64,000 bases of DNA from assembly GCF_003386865.1 (NCBI RefSeq), contig NZ_QTUA01000001.1, forward strand, positions 682,001 through 746,000. The letters are read 5' to 3'. Below are positions 9,233 to 17,809 of the stretch, piece by piece. Positions within the stretch are counted from its first letter, which is position 1, and every line of letters begins with the position of its first letter. The notes under the pieces are model-generated. The model saw nothing but the letters and a program-made list of their open reading frames with translations. It did no database searches and was not told where the DNA came from. The position numbers were made by a program, and so were the translations under genes. The DNA comes from Calidifontibacter indicus (GTDB taxonomy: Bacteria; Actinomycetota; Actinomycetes; Actinomycetales; Dermatophilaceae).

Positions 9233-11277
9233 GCACGAATGAGATCTCGGCGTTCATCGTTGATCTCCATCAGGAGTTGGCGCTCACGGCGTCTCAGGAA
9301 GGAGCCGAGCGCAGCATCCCAGAGGCATTCACGGAGTACATGTTTGACGTGCTCACTGAAGCCGGCGAGATCGACGGCGCAAATGTGGCGATGTACGAGG
9401 CCCGAGCGGCTAGGGCCTCGGGGTTCACTTTCAGTGAGGACGAATCGACGCTCTGGCTGTTTCTGACCGACTATCGCGGCAGTCTGGATCTCGAGTCATA
9501 CACGAAGACCTCGTTGGACGCAGCGGTGAGGCGAATGGTGGGGTTCCTTGAGCAAGCTGCCGGCGGCCTCTGGCGGCAGCTGGAGGAGACGTCACCGGCT
9601 TGGGACATGGCTCAGCGCATAGCCGAGACATGGGCGAAGGTGGGCGAAATCCGCTTGATGGTCCTCACGAACTCGGATCTTCGAACGAACGTTGTAGCCC
9701 CAGAGCCGATAGATTCGCGGCCGGTCCACGTGTCAGTGTGGGACGCCACGAGACTGCACCAGCTCATGACGAGCGGACGCACCCAAGAGCCGATCCACGT
9801 CGACGTCGTTGCATTGTGGGGACAGGCAATACCGTGCCTTGGCCCACAAGGGGACCCAGGACGTTACGAGGCATATTTGACTATGCTGCCCGGAGAGTTT
9901 ATCTCGAAAATTTACGAGGAGCACGGGCCGCGATTGCTCGAGCTCAACGTGCGCTCCTTCCTCCAATCTAGAGGCAAGGTGAATCGTGGAATCCAGGAGA
10001 CGATCAAGGATGAGCCTCGAAGTTTCCTCGCCTACAACAACGGCATATCAATGACCGCCGCCGCGGTCGACGTGGTCGAGCTGCCGACGGGTGGCATGGG
10101 GATCTCCACGATCCATGACCTCCAAATCGTCAATGGAGGTCAGACCAGTGCTTCCCTGCACTACGCCAAAGTGAAGGCTAAACAGGACCTTTCGGGGGTC
10201 TATGTCCAAGCCAAGTTGTCAGTTGTGGAACCGACCTATTTGCACAATCTTGTGCCGCGGATCAGTCAGTTCGCGAACAGTCAGAACAAGGTCAATATGG
10301 CGGATTTCAGTGCTAACGACGCGTTCCACGTCGAGGTTGAGAAGCTATCTCGATCGGTCTGGGCCCCGGGTAAGGGCGGTACAGCGCGGATGACCCGCTG
10401 GTTCTACGAACGGGCTCGCGGACAGTACGCGGATGCTCATGCTCGCGAACGGACACCTGCGAAACAGCGCGAGTTCAAGGCTGTTCATCCGCTCAGCCAG
10501 AAGTTCACCAAGACCGATCTCGCAAAGTTCGAAAACACTTGGGATCAGCTGCCGTGGATTGTGTCCTACGGCGCGGAGAAGAACTTTCGTGAGTTCATGC
10601 TTCGCATCGAACGGCGAGGCGCGTCCTTCAAGGTGGACCAAGGGTACTTCGAGCTGCTGGTCGCCAAGGCGTTGCTGTTCCGCTCGACCGAGAAGCTCGT
10701 CGGAAGTCTCAACCTCGGCGGTTATAGGGCACAGACCGTGGCCTACACACTCGCCAAGTTGGCACACCAGACTGAACAGCGCGTGGATCTCAGGGCACTT
10801 TGGCGGTCGCAAGACTTGCCGGAGCCACTCGCCCAAGCCATCATCGAACTGGCGCCCCAGATCCACGAGATACTTTTGCAGAGTGCCGGCACTAGGAACA
10901 TCAGCGAATGGGCGAAAAAGGAGGATTGCTGGAAGGCGATCCTGTCGATGCCGTGGGCCTTACCCGACGATCTGGCAAAGTCACTCACGACTAGCGGCCA
11001 GCGTACGCGGACCACGGCTGACACAAGTGTTGGCGAGATGTTGAGCGACGATGAACGCGCGGCCGTCGTGGCGGTCACGTCCATTACTGCTGACGACTGG
11101 TTCGCTCTTAGTCAATGGGCGAAGCAGACTGGGAACTTGCAGCCTTGGCAACGTAGCCTTGCCTTCAGTCTTGGTCGAGTCGTGAAGGACGGCAGGACGC
11201 CCTCGAGGAAGCAGGCGAACCAAGGCGCGCTAATTTTAGAAGAGGCCAAGCGGTTGGGCTTCGCGGGTGCGCGTTGA
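9229..11277 (+). CDS. AIPR family protein
   Basis: The product has 682 residues and matches the abortive-infection phage-resistance (AIPR) family. Diagnostic blocks are RSFLAYNNGISMTA (about residues 264-277), LQIVNGGQTSASLHYA (about 299-314) and ISQFANSQNKVNMADFSAND (about 344-363). The family is known from phage-resistance and restriction loci, but its biochemical activity is not firmly established. The fixed order GHKL-Z1-nuclease-AIPR suggests a shared complex. The start overlaps the nuclease stop (ATGA) and the stop overlaps the next start (TTGA, 11274-11277). Confidence 0.92.
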   Translation: MSTNEISAFIVDLHQELALTASQEGAERSIPEAFTEYMFDVLTEAGEIDGANVAMYEARAARASGFTFSEDESTLWLFLTDYRGSLDLESYTKTSLDAAVRRMVGFLEQAAGGLWRQLEETSPAWDMAQRIAETWAKVGEIRLMVLTNSDLRTNVVAPEPIDSRPVHVSVWDATRLHQLMTSGRTQEPIHVDVVALWGQAIPCLGPQGDPGRYEAYLTMLPGEFISKIYEEHGPRLLELNVRSFLQSRGKVNRGIQETIKDEPRSFLAYNNGISMTAAAVDVVELPTGGMGISTIHDLQIVNGGQTSASLHYAKVKAKQDLSGVYVQAKLSVVEPTYLHNLVPRISQFANSQNKVNMADFSANDAFHVEVEKLSRSVWAPGKGGTARMTRWFYERARGQYADAHARERTPAKQREFKAVHPLSQKFTKTDLAKFENTWDQLPWIVSYGAEKNFREFMLRIERRGASFKVDQGYFELLVAKALLFRSTEKLVGSLNLGGYRAQTVAYTLAKLAHQTEQRVDLRALWRSQDLPEPLAQAIIELAPQIHEILLQSAGTRNISEWAKKEDCWKAILSMPWALPDDLAKSLTTSGQRTRTTADTSVGEMLSDDERAAVVAVTSITADDWFALSQWAKQTGNLQPWQRSLAFSLGRVVKDGRTPSRKQANQGALILEEAKRLGFAGAR

Positions 11278-13679
11278 CTGACGGAAGTGACGACTTGCAG
11301 GAAACGTCGGGCATGGACTGTTGCGAGGCGCTGTCCTTCGATGCTCCGGAAATAACCCCTTTCCGCCAGTCGATCCGGGAATGGACTCTGCTCGAACTCT
11401 TGAAGGAGGACGGTTTCACGACGTTCGGTAGCGCTGCGCGCCTATCGAAATCTGAACTCTGTGCCCTATCGAACATTGGTCCACAAAATGCCGACGAAGT
11501 CATTGACCTTCTCGATCGGATCCGGGAAGCGATGCCGTCGGACCATCGGGCTCTGGGTTCAGAGGTGCCAGGATCCGCTGCGACAGACCACTTGTCATTT
11601 GCGACGTCTGGGACCACATCCGATATGGATGCAGAGAAAGGATCGGACGATGCTGAGCGCAGTTCGCAGCGGGAAGATCCGCCGCTAACTGAACAACGCC
11701 CCGGAGGCGACGACCGGCTTGCAGCGGGCAGCTTGGGTCGCGAGTTTCCTAGCCTCGCGCTCATCGGTACGAGACGGCTGGATGACCCTCTGCTCACGAC
11801 GGCGTGGGTCGAGCTAGGCGATGACCTTACACACAGCTGGCTCGCCAAGACCGGTGCCGTGGTTGTTGGCGACTTGCTCGACCTCACCCGCCGCGACCTT
11901 CTCGATGTGCGTGGACTCGGGCCAGCCAAGGTTCGGCGCCTCTATCACTACTTGGAGCGGCTCGCCATCGCGGCGTCTGCCTTGTCAGCCTGGGACGATG
12001 ATCCAGTAGCACTACCAGACCCGAGTGCTCAGACGGACCCGTCGAGTCGCGGCCCCGATCCAGAGGTTCGCGCCAACCTAGAGATCGTCCTCGCGTGGGC
12101 GGCTGCGGCTGCAGGTGCGACCACCTGGGGCGAGGCTTTAGCTGCGTCTACAGGAGCCATGCCTGCGGATGTTGCAGAAGCTTGGGAAGCGTTGCGCGAC
12201 GTGGCCTTGCCGGTGGCGGCCGACGAGTCGCCGCTGGCTGAGTTCCTCGCCGATGACCCAAGACGGGCGCGTGTACTTCTCGCGCGACTTGTGAGTAACG
12301 AGCCCCTCACCTTGCAAGAACTTGGCCTTGAGTTCGGGCTGACGCGTGAACGAATGCGGCAGATAGAGTCGGTGGGCTTGGACCGCCTGCGATCCAACTT
12401 CGCGTCTTCGCCAACATGGCGCACCGTGAGATGGGCGGCGGAACGTCTTGTAGCGCACGCAGGGACATATGCGCCGAGCCGCGTCTTGGCGGACGTTCTA
12501 TGGAAATGGAGTCCAGAGGAACAGAGACTCATTGCGCGGTTGGCAGGATACGACCGCATTGATCCGGTATTGGTCCGTGGTGGGCTGAAGTTGCCGAGCG
12601 TCAATGAGTTGCCCACCATGGCTGAGACTGCGTTCGTCGTGGATGAGTACGAGCTGATCGAGCATCTTCGCTCCTCGGGCGTGCTCGAACAGCACATCGA
12701 CTTCGTACTCAACTCGATTCCCGGCGTTTCACGGGTTGATGGGCAGCTGGTTCGGTGGGGTGGCTCGGTCGTGGAAAAGGCTATCGCGGTTCTCGAGCTC
12801 CGCGACGAACCCCAGGATATCGATCGGTTGGTGGCCGCCGCATACGGCGAGGGTGGATCGAGGTCAGCGCGCAACAGGATCCTTGAGGATCCCCGCATGC
12901 TGAGAGTCACGAAGAACAAGATTGGTCTGAGACGGTGGGGTGGTGCCTACTACCGGGGAGTGGCCGAGGCCATGTTAGAGAGCTTGGCCGGTGGTCCGAT
13001 GGACTTAGACGAGCTGGCGGACGAACTTGCGCAACGCTATGAGATCTCCTCGGCCTCCGTTCGCATGTACGCGGCGGCGCCGGCCTTCAAGGTGACGGGG
13101 GAGGTGATCACTCTTCGATCTCGACACGATCCGTACGTGCCGAGAGACAAGCCGTGGAAGGTCCGTGGTCTGTACCGGCAGCCCGGGGTTCCTATGATCG
13201 TGTGGTGCATTGTCGTTGACAAAGACATACTCCGAGGCAGCGGGCGGAGCATCCCGCAGGAGATCGCGTTGGACCTTGGCCTCGGACCGGGTGATCGGAC
13301 AGAGTTGTCGACCGCAGTAGGTCTAATCCCCGTTGCATGGAGCGAGACAGCCAATTCCGGGCCGCATATCGGATCGATACGCGAGCTGGTGGTCCACGCC
13401 GAGGCTTCAATCCACGATCGACTGGCCCTCCGGTTCCACCCGGTGGACCACGCACTGGAGGTGCGACTCATCAGCCCCCACACCGAGGATGATATCGTGG
13501 ATGATTTGGTTCGGCTCACGACACTCCCGAGAGCGTTGGCGGAAGACCGCACTCGGCTCGCTGAATCTGTTGGCACGGCGCCGTCGGACCTAGTTGCGGC
13601 ACTTGAAGCGCGGGGTGACGTCGAAGTGGCTTCCTTGGTCGCCCGCCTGCCCGCGCCAGCGAGTCGACCCTCGGCATGA
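11274..13679 (+). CDS. HhH / sigma region 4-like / HARE-HTH multidomain protein
   Basis: The 801-residue protein begins with TTG 11274 overlapping the AIPR stop. Domains in order: an RNAP alpha-CTD-like HhH (about 40-85, LSNIGPQNADEVIDLL); an acidic low-complexity linker; a second HhH (about 185-230, LLDVRGLGPAKVRRLYHYL); a sigma-70 region 4-like HTH (about 335-375, LTLQELGLEFGLTRERMRQI); and a winged HTH resembling HARE-HTH (about 495-550, DIDRLVAAAYGEGGSRSARN). The C-terminal 200 residues are unassigned. It is most likely a DNA-binding or modification-sensing component, or a regulator of the operon. No catalytic site is visible. Confidence 0.72.
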   Translation: MTDGSDDLQETSGMDCCEALSFDAPEITPFRQSIREWTLLELLKEDGFTTFGSAARLSKSELCALSNIGPQNADEVIDLLDRIREAMPSDHRALGSEVPGSAATDHLSFATSGTTSDMDAEKGSDDAERSSQREDPPLTEQRPGGDDRLAAGSLGREFPSLALIGTRRLDDPLLTTAWVELGDDLTHSWLAKTGAVVVGDLLDLTRRDLLDVRGLGPAKVRRLYHYLERLAIAASALSAWDDDPVALPDPSAQTDPSSRGPDPEVRANLEIVLAWAAAAAGATTWGEALAASTGAMPADVAEAWEALRDVALPVAADESPLAEFLADDPRRARVLLARLVSNEPLTLQELGLEFGLTRERMRQIESVGLDRLRSNFASSPTWRTVRWAAERLVAHAGTYAPSRVLADVLWKWSPEEQRLIARLAGYDRIDPVLVRGGLKLPSVNELPTMAETAFVVDEYELIEHLRSSGVLEQHIDFVLNSIPGVSRVDGQLVRWGGSVVEKAIAVLELRDEPQDIDRLVAAAYGEGGSRSARNRILEDPRMLRVTKNKIGLRRWGGAYYRGVAEAMLESLAGGPMDLDELADELAQRYEISSASVRMYAAAPAFKVTGEVITLRSRHDPYVPRDKPWKVRGLYRQPGVPMIVWCIVVDKDILRGSGRSIPQEIALDLGLGPGDRTELSTAVGLIPVAWSETANSGPHIGSIRELVVHAEASIHDRLALRFHPVDHALEVRLISPHTEDDIVDDLVRLTTLPRALAEDRTRLAESVGTAPSDLVAALEARGDVEVASLVARLPAPASRPSA

Positions 13680-13796
13680 GTCGCTGACCAGCCGTCCAAC
13701 GAAGCTGCCAAGGATGGAGGCGAGTTCGACTCGGCGCCGGTCGAAGCGACCGCACAGGTCTCGGGCTTCCATCGCTGACCTGTCGGTCCGGGATCC

Positions 13797-13802
13797 TAGA
13801 AT
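13797..13802 (+). promoter_or_regulatory. Putative -10 element (TAGAAT) of a leaderless methyltransferase transcript
   Basis: TAGAAT ends 6 bases before ATG 13809, and no ribosome-binding site separates them. This spacing is what a leaderless actinobacterial transcript would show. A convincing -35 box is not obvious in the 129-bp gap after the HARE-HTH gene. An own promoter would let the protective methyltransferase be made independently of the nuclease genes. This is an inference from position. Confidence 0.4.
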
Positions 13803-13808
13803 GTTGGA

Positions 13809-15761
13809 ATGGCCATCGCACCGCCTCGGGGACGACCGAACGTCAAGCTTGTTCGCGGGCCGTTCCTCAAGTTCGAGCCGCATCCTGACCACGTAGTCGA
13901 CGGCGAGAGTTTCAGGGAACTCTGTGCGCGCCTCCGAGACGCCCCTGAACCGCCGCTGCTGGTCGCAGACCTGTTCTCGGGTGCTGGTGGTATGAGTCTT
14001 GGGCTCGAGCGAGCGGGTATGAAGGTTGTCTTCGGTGCCGACCACGACCCCGACGCTCTGGAGACCCACGCGCACCACTTCGCCGGCTTCTCCGCGGGTT
14101 GGGATCTCGGCGATCCTGCCGTCGTCGCAGAGGTCGGCGAGTTGCTGCGGTCGGTTGAAATCGACGTGTTGGCGGGTGGGCCTCCGTGTCAGCCGTTCTC
14201 AAAGGCCGGTCGATCGGGCATGAGGCATCTCGTCCGGCAAGGTATCCGGGACGCGCATGATAAGCGTCGCGATCTTTGGGAGTCCTACCTCGAGGTCATC
14301 CGACTGGCGAAGCCGCGGGTCGTCATCATGGAGAATGTGCCTGAGATGGCGCTGGATCGTGAGATGTTCATTCTTCGGACGATGGCGCTGACTCTCGAGC
14401 ACATGGGTTACTCCGTGCGCGCCCGTGTTACGGAAGCTTGGCGATATGGCGTGCCTCAGTTCCGACAGCGTCTCATCCTCGTGGCGATGCGCGACGGTCG
14501 CTCATTCGACTGGCCCCAGGAGGTCGCCAAGAAGGTCACCGTCATGAACGCGATCTCTGACCTCCCGGTCGTGGAGGGTGGCTGGCGGCCAAAGGGTGGC
14601 GCTCGAGGCTGGGCCGAGTACGACGGCCCGCGCACCGACTTCCAGCGCGCGATGCGCCGAGGTGTGTCGGACAACAGCGTGGGGCGGGTGTACGACCACA
14701 TCACCCGTCCAGTCCGCCCCGATGATCTCGCTGCGTTTGAGTTGCTGGACACGAACATGCGGTACTCGCAGCTCCCGGAATCCCTCAAGCGCTACCGCGA
14801 CGACATCTTCGACGACAAGTACAAGCGGCTGGACGGCGACCACCTCTCCCGGACGATCACCGCCCACATCTCCAAGGACGGATACTGGTACATCCATCCC
14901 GAGCAGAACAGGACTCTCACGGTCAGGGAGGCTGCCAGAATCCAGACCTTTCCTGATGACTTCCGATTTGCAGGATCTCCGACCGCCGCCTTCCGCCAGA
15001 TCGGAAATGCCGTACCCCCATTCCTCGCGGAGGCCATTGGACGGCAGGTGATTCGTACTCTGAACGCTCCGCCGCAGCGTGCGTTGAAAACACATGAGAC
15101 TGCAGGAAAACTCGCATCTTGGTTTGACTCCGACCCCGCGTGGGCGCCATGGCTCAGGACAGGAAACCGTTGGCATGCCATCGTCGGTGAAACGCTACTC
15201 GGGACGGAGACCGCAGCGAATGTCCGGTCCGTGTGGCCGCATCTGGCGAAGCTTTCCTCACCTCCGGAACTACTGGTGAACCGCGAGACCGCCCGTGAGG
15301 TCGCTTCGTGGATCGGGAAGGACTCCGACCTCGAGCAGTTGATCCTCGCTGCCCGCAGATCGGAGGAGTCAGGAACACCGTGGACGGTCAACGATGAACT
15401 GTTGGCGGAGCTGGTGGCTGAAAAGGTCGTATCCCGTGTTGCGGCTGAGCTGGCGATGATCGTCGACGCAGAGGGAGAGGAGCCCGTCATCGCGACGGCT
15501 GGTGCCCTACGTGTCGCCGGTCGGTTCGAACTTGGGCGCGAGCGGTGGTTGACCAACCGGAACACCGACGGGCGTTTGGCGATCGGACGATTGATCGGCT
15601 TCGCCGACAACAGCCGGCGTGCACACTTGGGTCTCATCGCGCTCGGAGCGACGGTGTGCTCGCCGAAGGGGCCGGACTGCGGGGTCTGCCCGTTGGAGGA
15701 GTGGTGCAGCTACGAGCGAGCTGATCGCGGCCGCAAGGACGACTCCCCAACGGGTGCCTGA
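13809..15761 (+). CDS. DNA (cytosine-5-) methyltransferase fused to an Fe-S HhH (EndoIII-like) domain
   Basis: The protein has 650 residues. Residues about 50-420 form a complete C5 methyltransferase: DLFSGAGG (motif I, 54-61), GGPPCQPFS with catalytic Cys127 (motif IV), ENVP (motif VI, from 175), QFRQR (motif VIII), a target-recognition stretch, then RTITAH, LTVREAARIQTFPDDF and RQIGNAVPP (motifs IX/X). Residues about 440-650 look like an endonuclease III/MutY-type HhH domain ending in Cys617-x6-Cys624-x2-Cys627-x5-Cys633, the canonical 4Fe-4S loop spacing. The usual catalytic Lys of the HhH hairpin is not evident, so the domain may only bind DNA. The 3' end overlaps vsr by 52 bases, convergently. 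Confidence 0.88.
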   Translation: MAIAPPRGRPNVKLVRGPFLKFEPHPDHVVDGESFRELCARLRDAPEPPLLVADLFSGAGGMSLGLERAGMKVVFGADHDPDALETHAHHFAGFSAGWDLGDPAVVAEVGELLRSVEIDVLAGGPPCQPFSKAGRSGMRHLVRQGIRDAHDKRRDLWESYLEVIRLAKPRVVIMENVPEMALDREMFILRTMALTLEHMGYSVRARVTEAWRYGVPQFRQRLILVAMRDGRSFDWPQEVAKKVTVMNAISDLPVVEGGWRPKGGARGWAEYDGPRTDFQRAMRRGVSDNSVGRVYDHITRPVRPDDLAAFELLDTNMRYSQLPESLKRYRDDIFDDKYKRLDGDHLSRTITAHISKDGYWYIHPEQNRTLTVREAARIQTFPDDFRFAGSPTAAFRQIGNAVPPFLAEAIGRQVIRTLNAPPQRALKTHETAGKLASWFDSDPAWAPWLRTGNRWHAIVGETLLGTETAANVRSVWPHLAKLSSPPELLVNRETAREVASWIGKDSDLEQLILAARRSEESGTPWTVNDELLAELVAEKVVSRVAAELAMIVDAEGEEPVIATAGALRVAGRFELGRERWLTNRNTDGRLAIGRLIGFADNSRRAHLGLIALGATVCSPKGPDCGVCPLEEWCSYERADRGRKDDSPTGA

Positions 15762-16165
15762 GGGTCGGTCGATGGTCGAACTGTGCGTTCGACCTCGGCC
15801 GTCGCGGCGTCCAAGTCGGTGCACTCACGGATGCGCACGACGGTCCACCCGAGGGCTTCGAGGTGCTCGTCCGTCTGGCGGTCGCGGGCGACATTCTGCG
15901 CGAGTTTCGTACGCCACCACTCCGTGTTCGTCTTGGGAAGAGACCCGTGTTCCGTGCATGCATGCCAGAAGCAGCCGTCAACGAAGACGGCCACCCGGGC
16001 TCGCGGGAAGAGGATGTCTGCTCGACGTCGTGGCATGCCGGGGAGTGGCGCGTCGACGCGATATCGGAGTCCATCCGCGTGGAGTCGTCGACGTAACCTC
16101 AGCTCGGGTACGGTATCGCGGCGCGCTTGCCGGGACATCCGCTTCGACACATCGGATGCAGTCAT
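15710..16165 (-). CDS. Very short patch repair (Vsr)-type endonuclease
   Basis: The protein has 151 residues and the Vsr fold: SRQARRDTVPELRLRRRLHADGLRYRV, then RRADILFPRARVAVFVDGCFWHACTEH (catalytic Asp and the VDGCFWH signature), TNTEWWRTKLAQNVARDRQTDEHLEALGW and VVRIRECTD. Vsr enzymes nick T:G mismatches made by deamination of 5-methylcytosine, which fits the adjacent C5 methyltransferase. In MORC-type operons it may instead act as a restriction nuclease. It is the only minus-strand gene of the module, and its end overlaps the methyltransferase end. Confidence 0.9.
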   Translation of the reverse strand: MTASDVSKRMSRQARRDTVPELRLRRRLHADGLRYRVDAPLPGMPRRRADILFPRARVAVFVDGCFWHACTEHGSLPKTNTEWWRTKLAQNVARDRQTDEHLEALGWTVVRIRECTDLDAATAEVERTVRPSTDPQAPVGESSLRPRSARS

Positions 16166-16195
16166 ACCGCCTGTATACGCTCATTGGAGGCCGGG

Positions 16196-17521
16196 ATGAA
16201 CTTCATGCCCAGTCGCGCACCGTCACCAGGAAGGACCGCCGTGTCGCACGCGGACAGAATTCAGATCGCACCATCGGCTGCTCGTCTCACCGGGTCGCTC
16301 CGTGACATCGGCTACGACTTCCACACTGCGGTGGCCGATTTGGTCGACAACTCCGTTACTGCGGGGGCTACTACCGTCTCTGTCGAGGCGACGTTCTCGC
16401 CGGGTGATTCGTACGTGCTGATCCACGACGACGGCAACGGTATGACCGAGAGCGAGCTGATCGAAGCTCTGCGCTTCGGCACGCGCCGGACCTATGACGA
16501 TGGAGACCTCGGGCGGTTCGGGCTCGGGCTGAAGACGGGAACCTTCTCCCAGTGCCGCCGGCTCACCGTGGTGACCCGGCGCGGTAAGGGCCCGCTCTCC
16601 TCTATGACCCTCGACCTGAACCTAATCGATCGGATGGACGACTGGGTCGTCACCTCCAACGAGATGAGCGCAGGCATCGAAGCGGCGACGGACATGCTGG
16701 GAAGTTCGCACGGAACCGTCGTGGTGTGGGAAGACCTCGACCGAGCCGTTCCGGATCGCCACGCCGACACCGGGTGGGGGCGCCGAAGGCTGAACCACCT
16801 GGCGGCGAAGACCAGCGAACACCTCGGCTTGGTGTTCCACCGCTTCCTCGAAGGCGCAGTTCCCGGTGCGCCGAAGGTCAGGATGCTGGTAAACGGCGAG
16901 GAGGTGATGCCCTGGAACCCCTTCGCGCCCGACGAGGCCGAGCGCCAAGTGCTGGATGCGCAGAGCTTCGAGATCGAGACGGCACACGGCGCGCACGACG
17001 TGCGCTTCCAAGGTTTCGTCCTGCCTCCGCGTGACCAGTTCTCCAGCCAAGAGGCGTTCGAGCGGCTGTCTGGGCCGCTGAACTGGAACCGGCAGCAGGG
17101 CCTTCATATCTATCGTGCAAACCGCATCGTCCAGTTCGGTGGCTGGAACGGTGTCCGCGGGATCGACGAGCACACCAAGCTCGCGCGTGCCAGTCTCGAC
17201 TTCGGGACGGGGCTCGACGAGGAATTCCAGATCAACGTGGCGAAGATGCGGACGTCCATCCCACCGTCGCTCAAGAAGATGCTCGAGCGGCCGATCCACG
17301 AGGTGTGTGTGCGCGCGGACGACGTCTATCGCCGCGCCGCGAACAGTGGACCGCGGTCAGCTACGCCTGCTCGGACTAGTGAGCCTGCGGAGATGCGAGA
17401 GGTCGGAATTGCCCTCAAGTCAGCTCTGCTCGAGACGAGTGGCGGAATAGATCAGTATCGATCCGTCCTCCGCACGTTGCGCCGGCAGCATCCTGAACTC
17501 GCGAAGTCGCTTAAGGTCTGA
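16196..17521 (+). CDS. MORC/MutL-like GHKL ATPase (second paralogue)
   Basis: From ATG 16196 (GGAGG at 16186-16190) the protein has 441 residues. GTG 16241, with AGGAAGGA just upstream, is an alternative start. ATP-binding motifs are ADLVDNSVTAGA (Asn52), DDGNGM (78-83) and GRFGLGLKTG (from 106). The C-terminal half shares LNWNRQQGLHIYRANRI and DEHTKLARASLDF with the first GHKL gene at 3959-5434. The paralogues bracket the operon and could form a heteromer or two alternative clamps. A strong hairpin terminator follows at 17538-17571. Confidence 0.88.
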   Translation: MNFMPSRAPSPGRTAVSHADRIQIAPSAARLTGSLRDIGYDFHTAVADLVDNSVTAGATTVSVEATFSPGDSYVLIHDDGNGMTESELIEALRFGTRRTYDDGDLGRFGLGLKTGTFSQCRRLTVVTRRGKGPLSSMTLDLNLIDRMDDWVVTSNEMSAGIEAATDMLGSSHGTVVVWEDLDRAVPDRHADTGWGRRRLNHLAAKTSEHLGLVFHRFLEGAVPGAPKVRMLVNGEEVMPWNPFAPDEAERQVLDAQSFEIETAHGAHDVRFQGFVLPPRDQFSSQEAFERLSGPLNWNRQQGLHIYRANRIVQFGGWNGVRGIDEHTKLARASLDFGTGLDEEFQINVAKMRTSIPPSLKKMLERPIHEVCVRADDVYRRAANSGPRSATPARTSEPAEMREVGIALKSALLETSGGIDQYRSVLRTLRRQHPELAKSLKV

Positions 17522-17537
17522 GGGGCCACGAGGGTGA

Positions 17538-17571
17538 GCGCGTCGTCCGACCCCCTGCTCGGACGACGCGC
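17538..17571 (+). terminator. Hairpin terminator after the second GHKL gene
   Basis: Perfect 13-bp arms (GCGCGTCGTCCGA and its complement) flank an 8-base loop, 17 bases after the stop of the GHKL gene. No clear T-run follows, as is common in high-G+C actinobacteria. It probably ends the defence module transcript and may also stop the minus-strand transcript from the other side. Confidence 0.7.
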
Positions 17572-17582
17572 CCGCCCCACCC

Positions 17583-17801
17583 CTACGCCTGCGAGGTGAG
17601 GTGCAACTGTCGGCGGTGCGGGCACTTGTAGCTGCGCTGCTCGCGCCGTCTGCAATCCGAGCCGTGCTCATTGGCTCGAGTCCGAGCAAGCTCTGCGCTC
17701 CACAGCGCGGGGATCGTCGCAGCATGGTCGGGGAAGCAGATCTTGTCGGTGACAGCGCACCGGCGGTGCGGAGTGAACTGACTGCGCTTGCTCGGTCGCA
17801 T
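17583..17801 (-). CDS. Small putative zinc-ribbon protein
   Basis: The 72-residue frame begins at ATG 17801 and ends SYKCPHRRQLHLTSQA. Small mobile-element or phage-associated proteins often end in a similar CPxCxxxHLTSQ block. Here the second Cys of the CPHC pair is Arg (CPHR), so zinc binding may be lost. Four Cys residues occur in total. It lies just downstream of a minus-strand secreted-protein gene. Function is unknown and the assignment rests only on the C-terminal pattern. Confidence 0.42.
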   Translation of the reverse strand: MRPSKRSQFTPHRRCAVTDKICFPDHAATIPALWSAELARTRANEHGSDCRRREQRSYKCPHRRQLHLTSQA

Positions 17802-17809
17802 AGGTCAGC

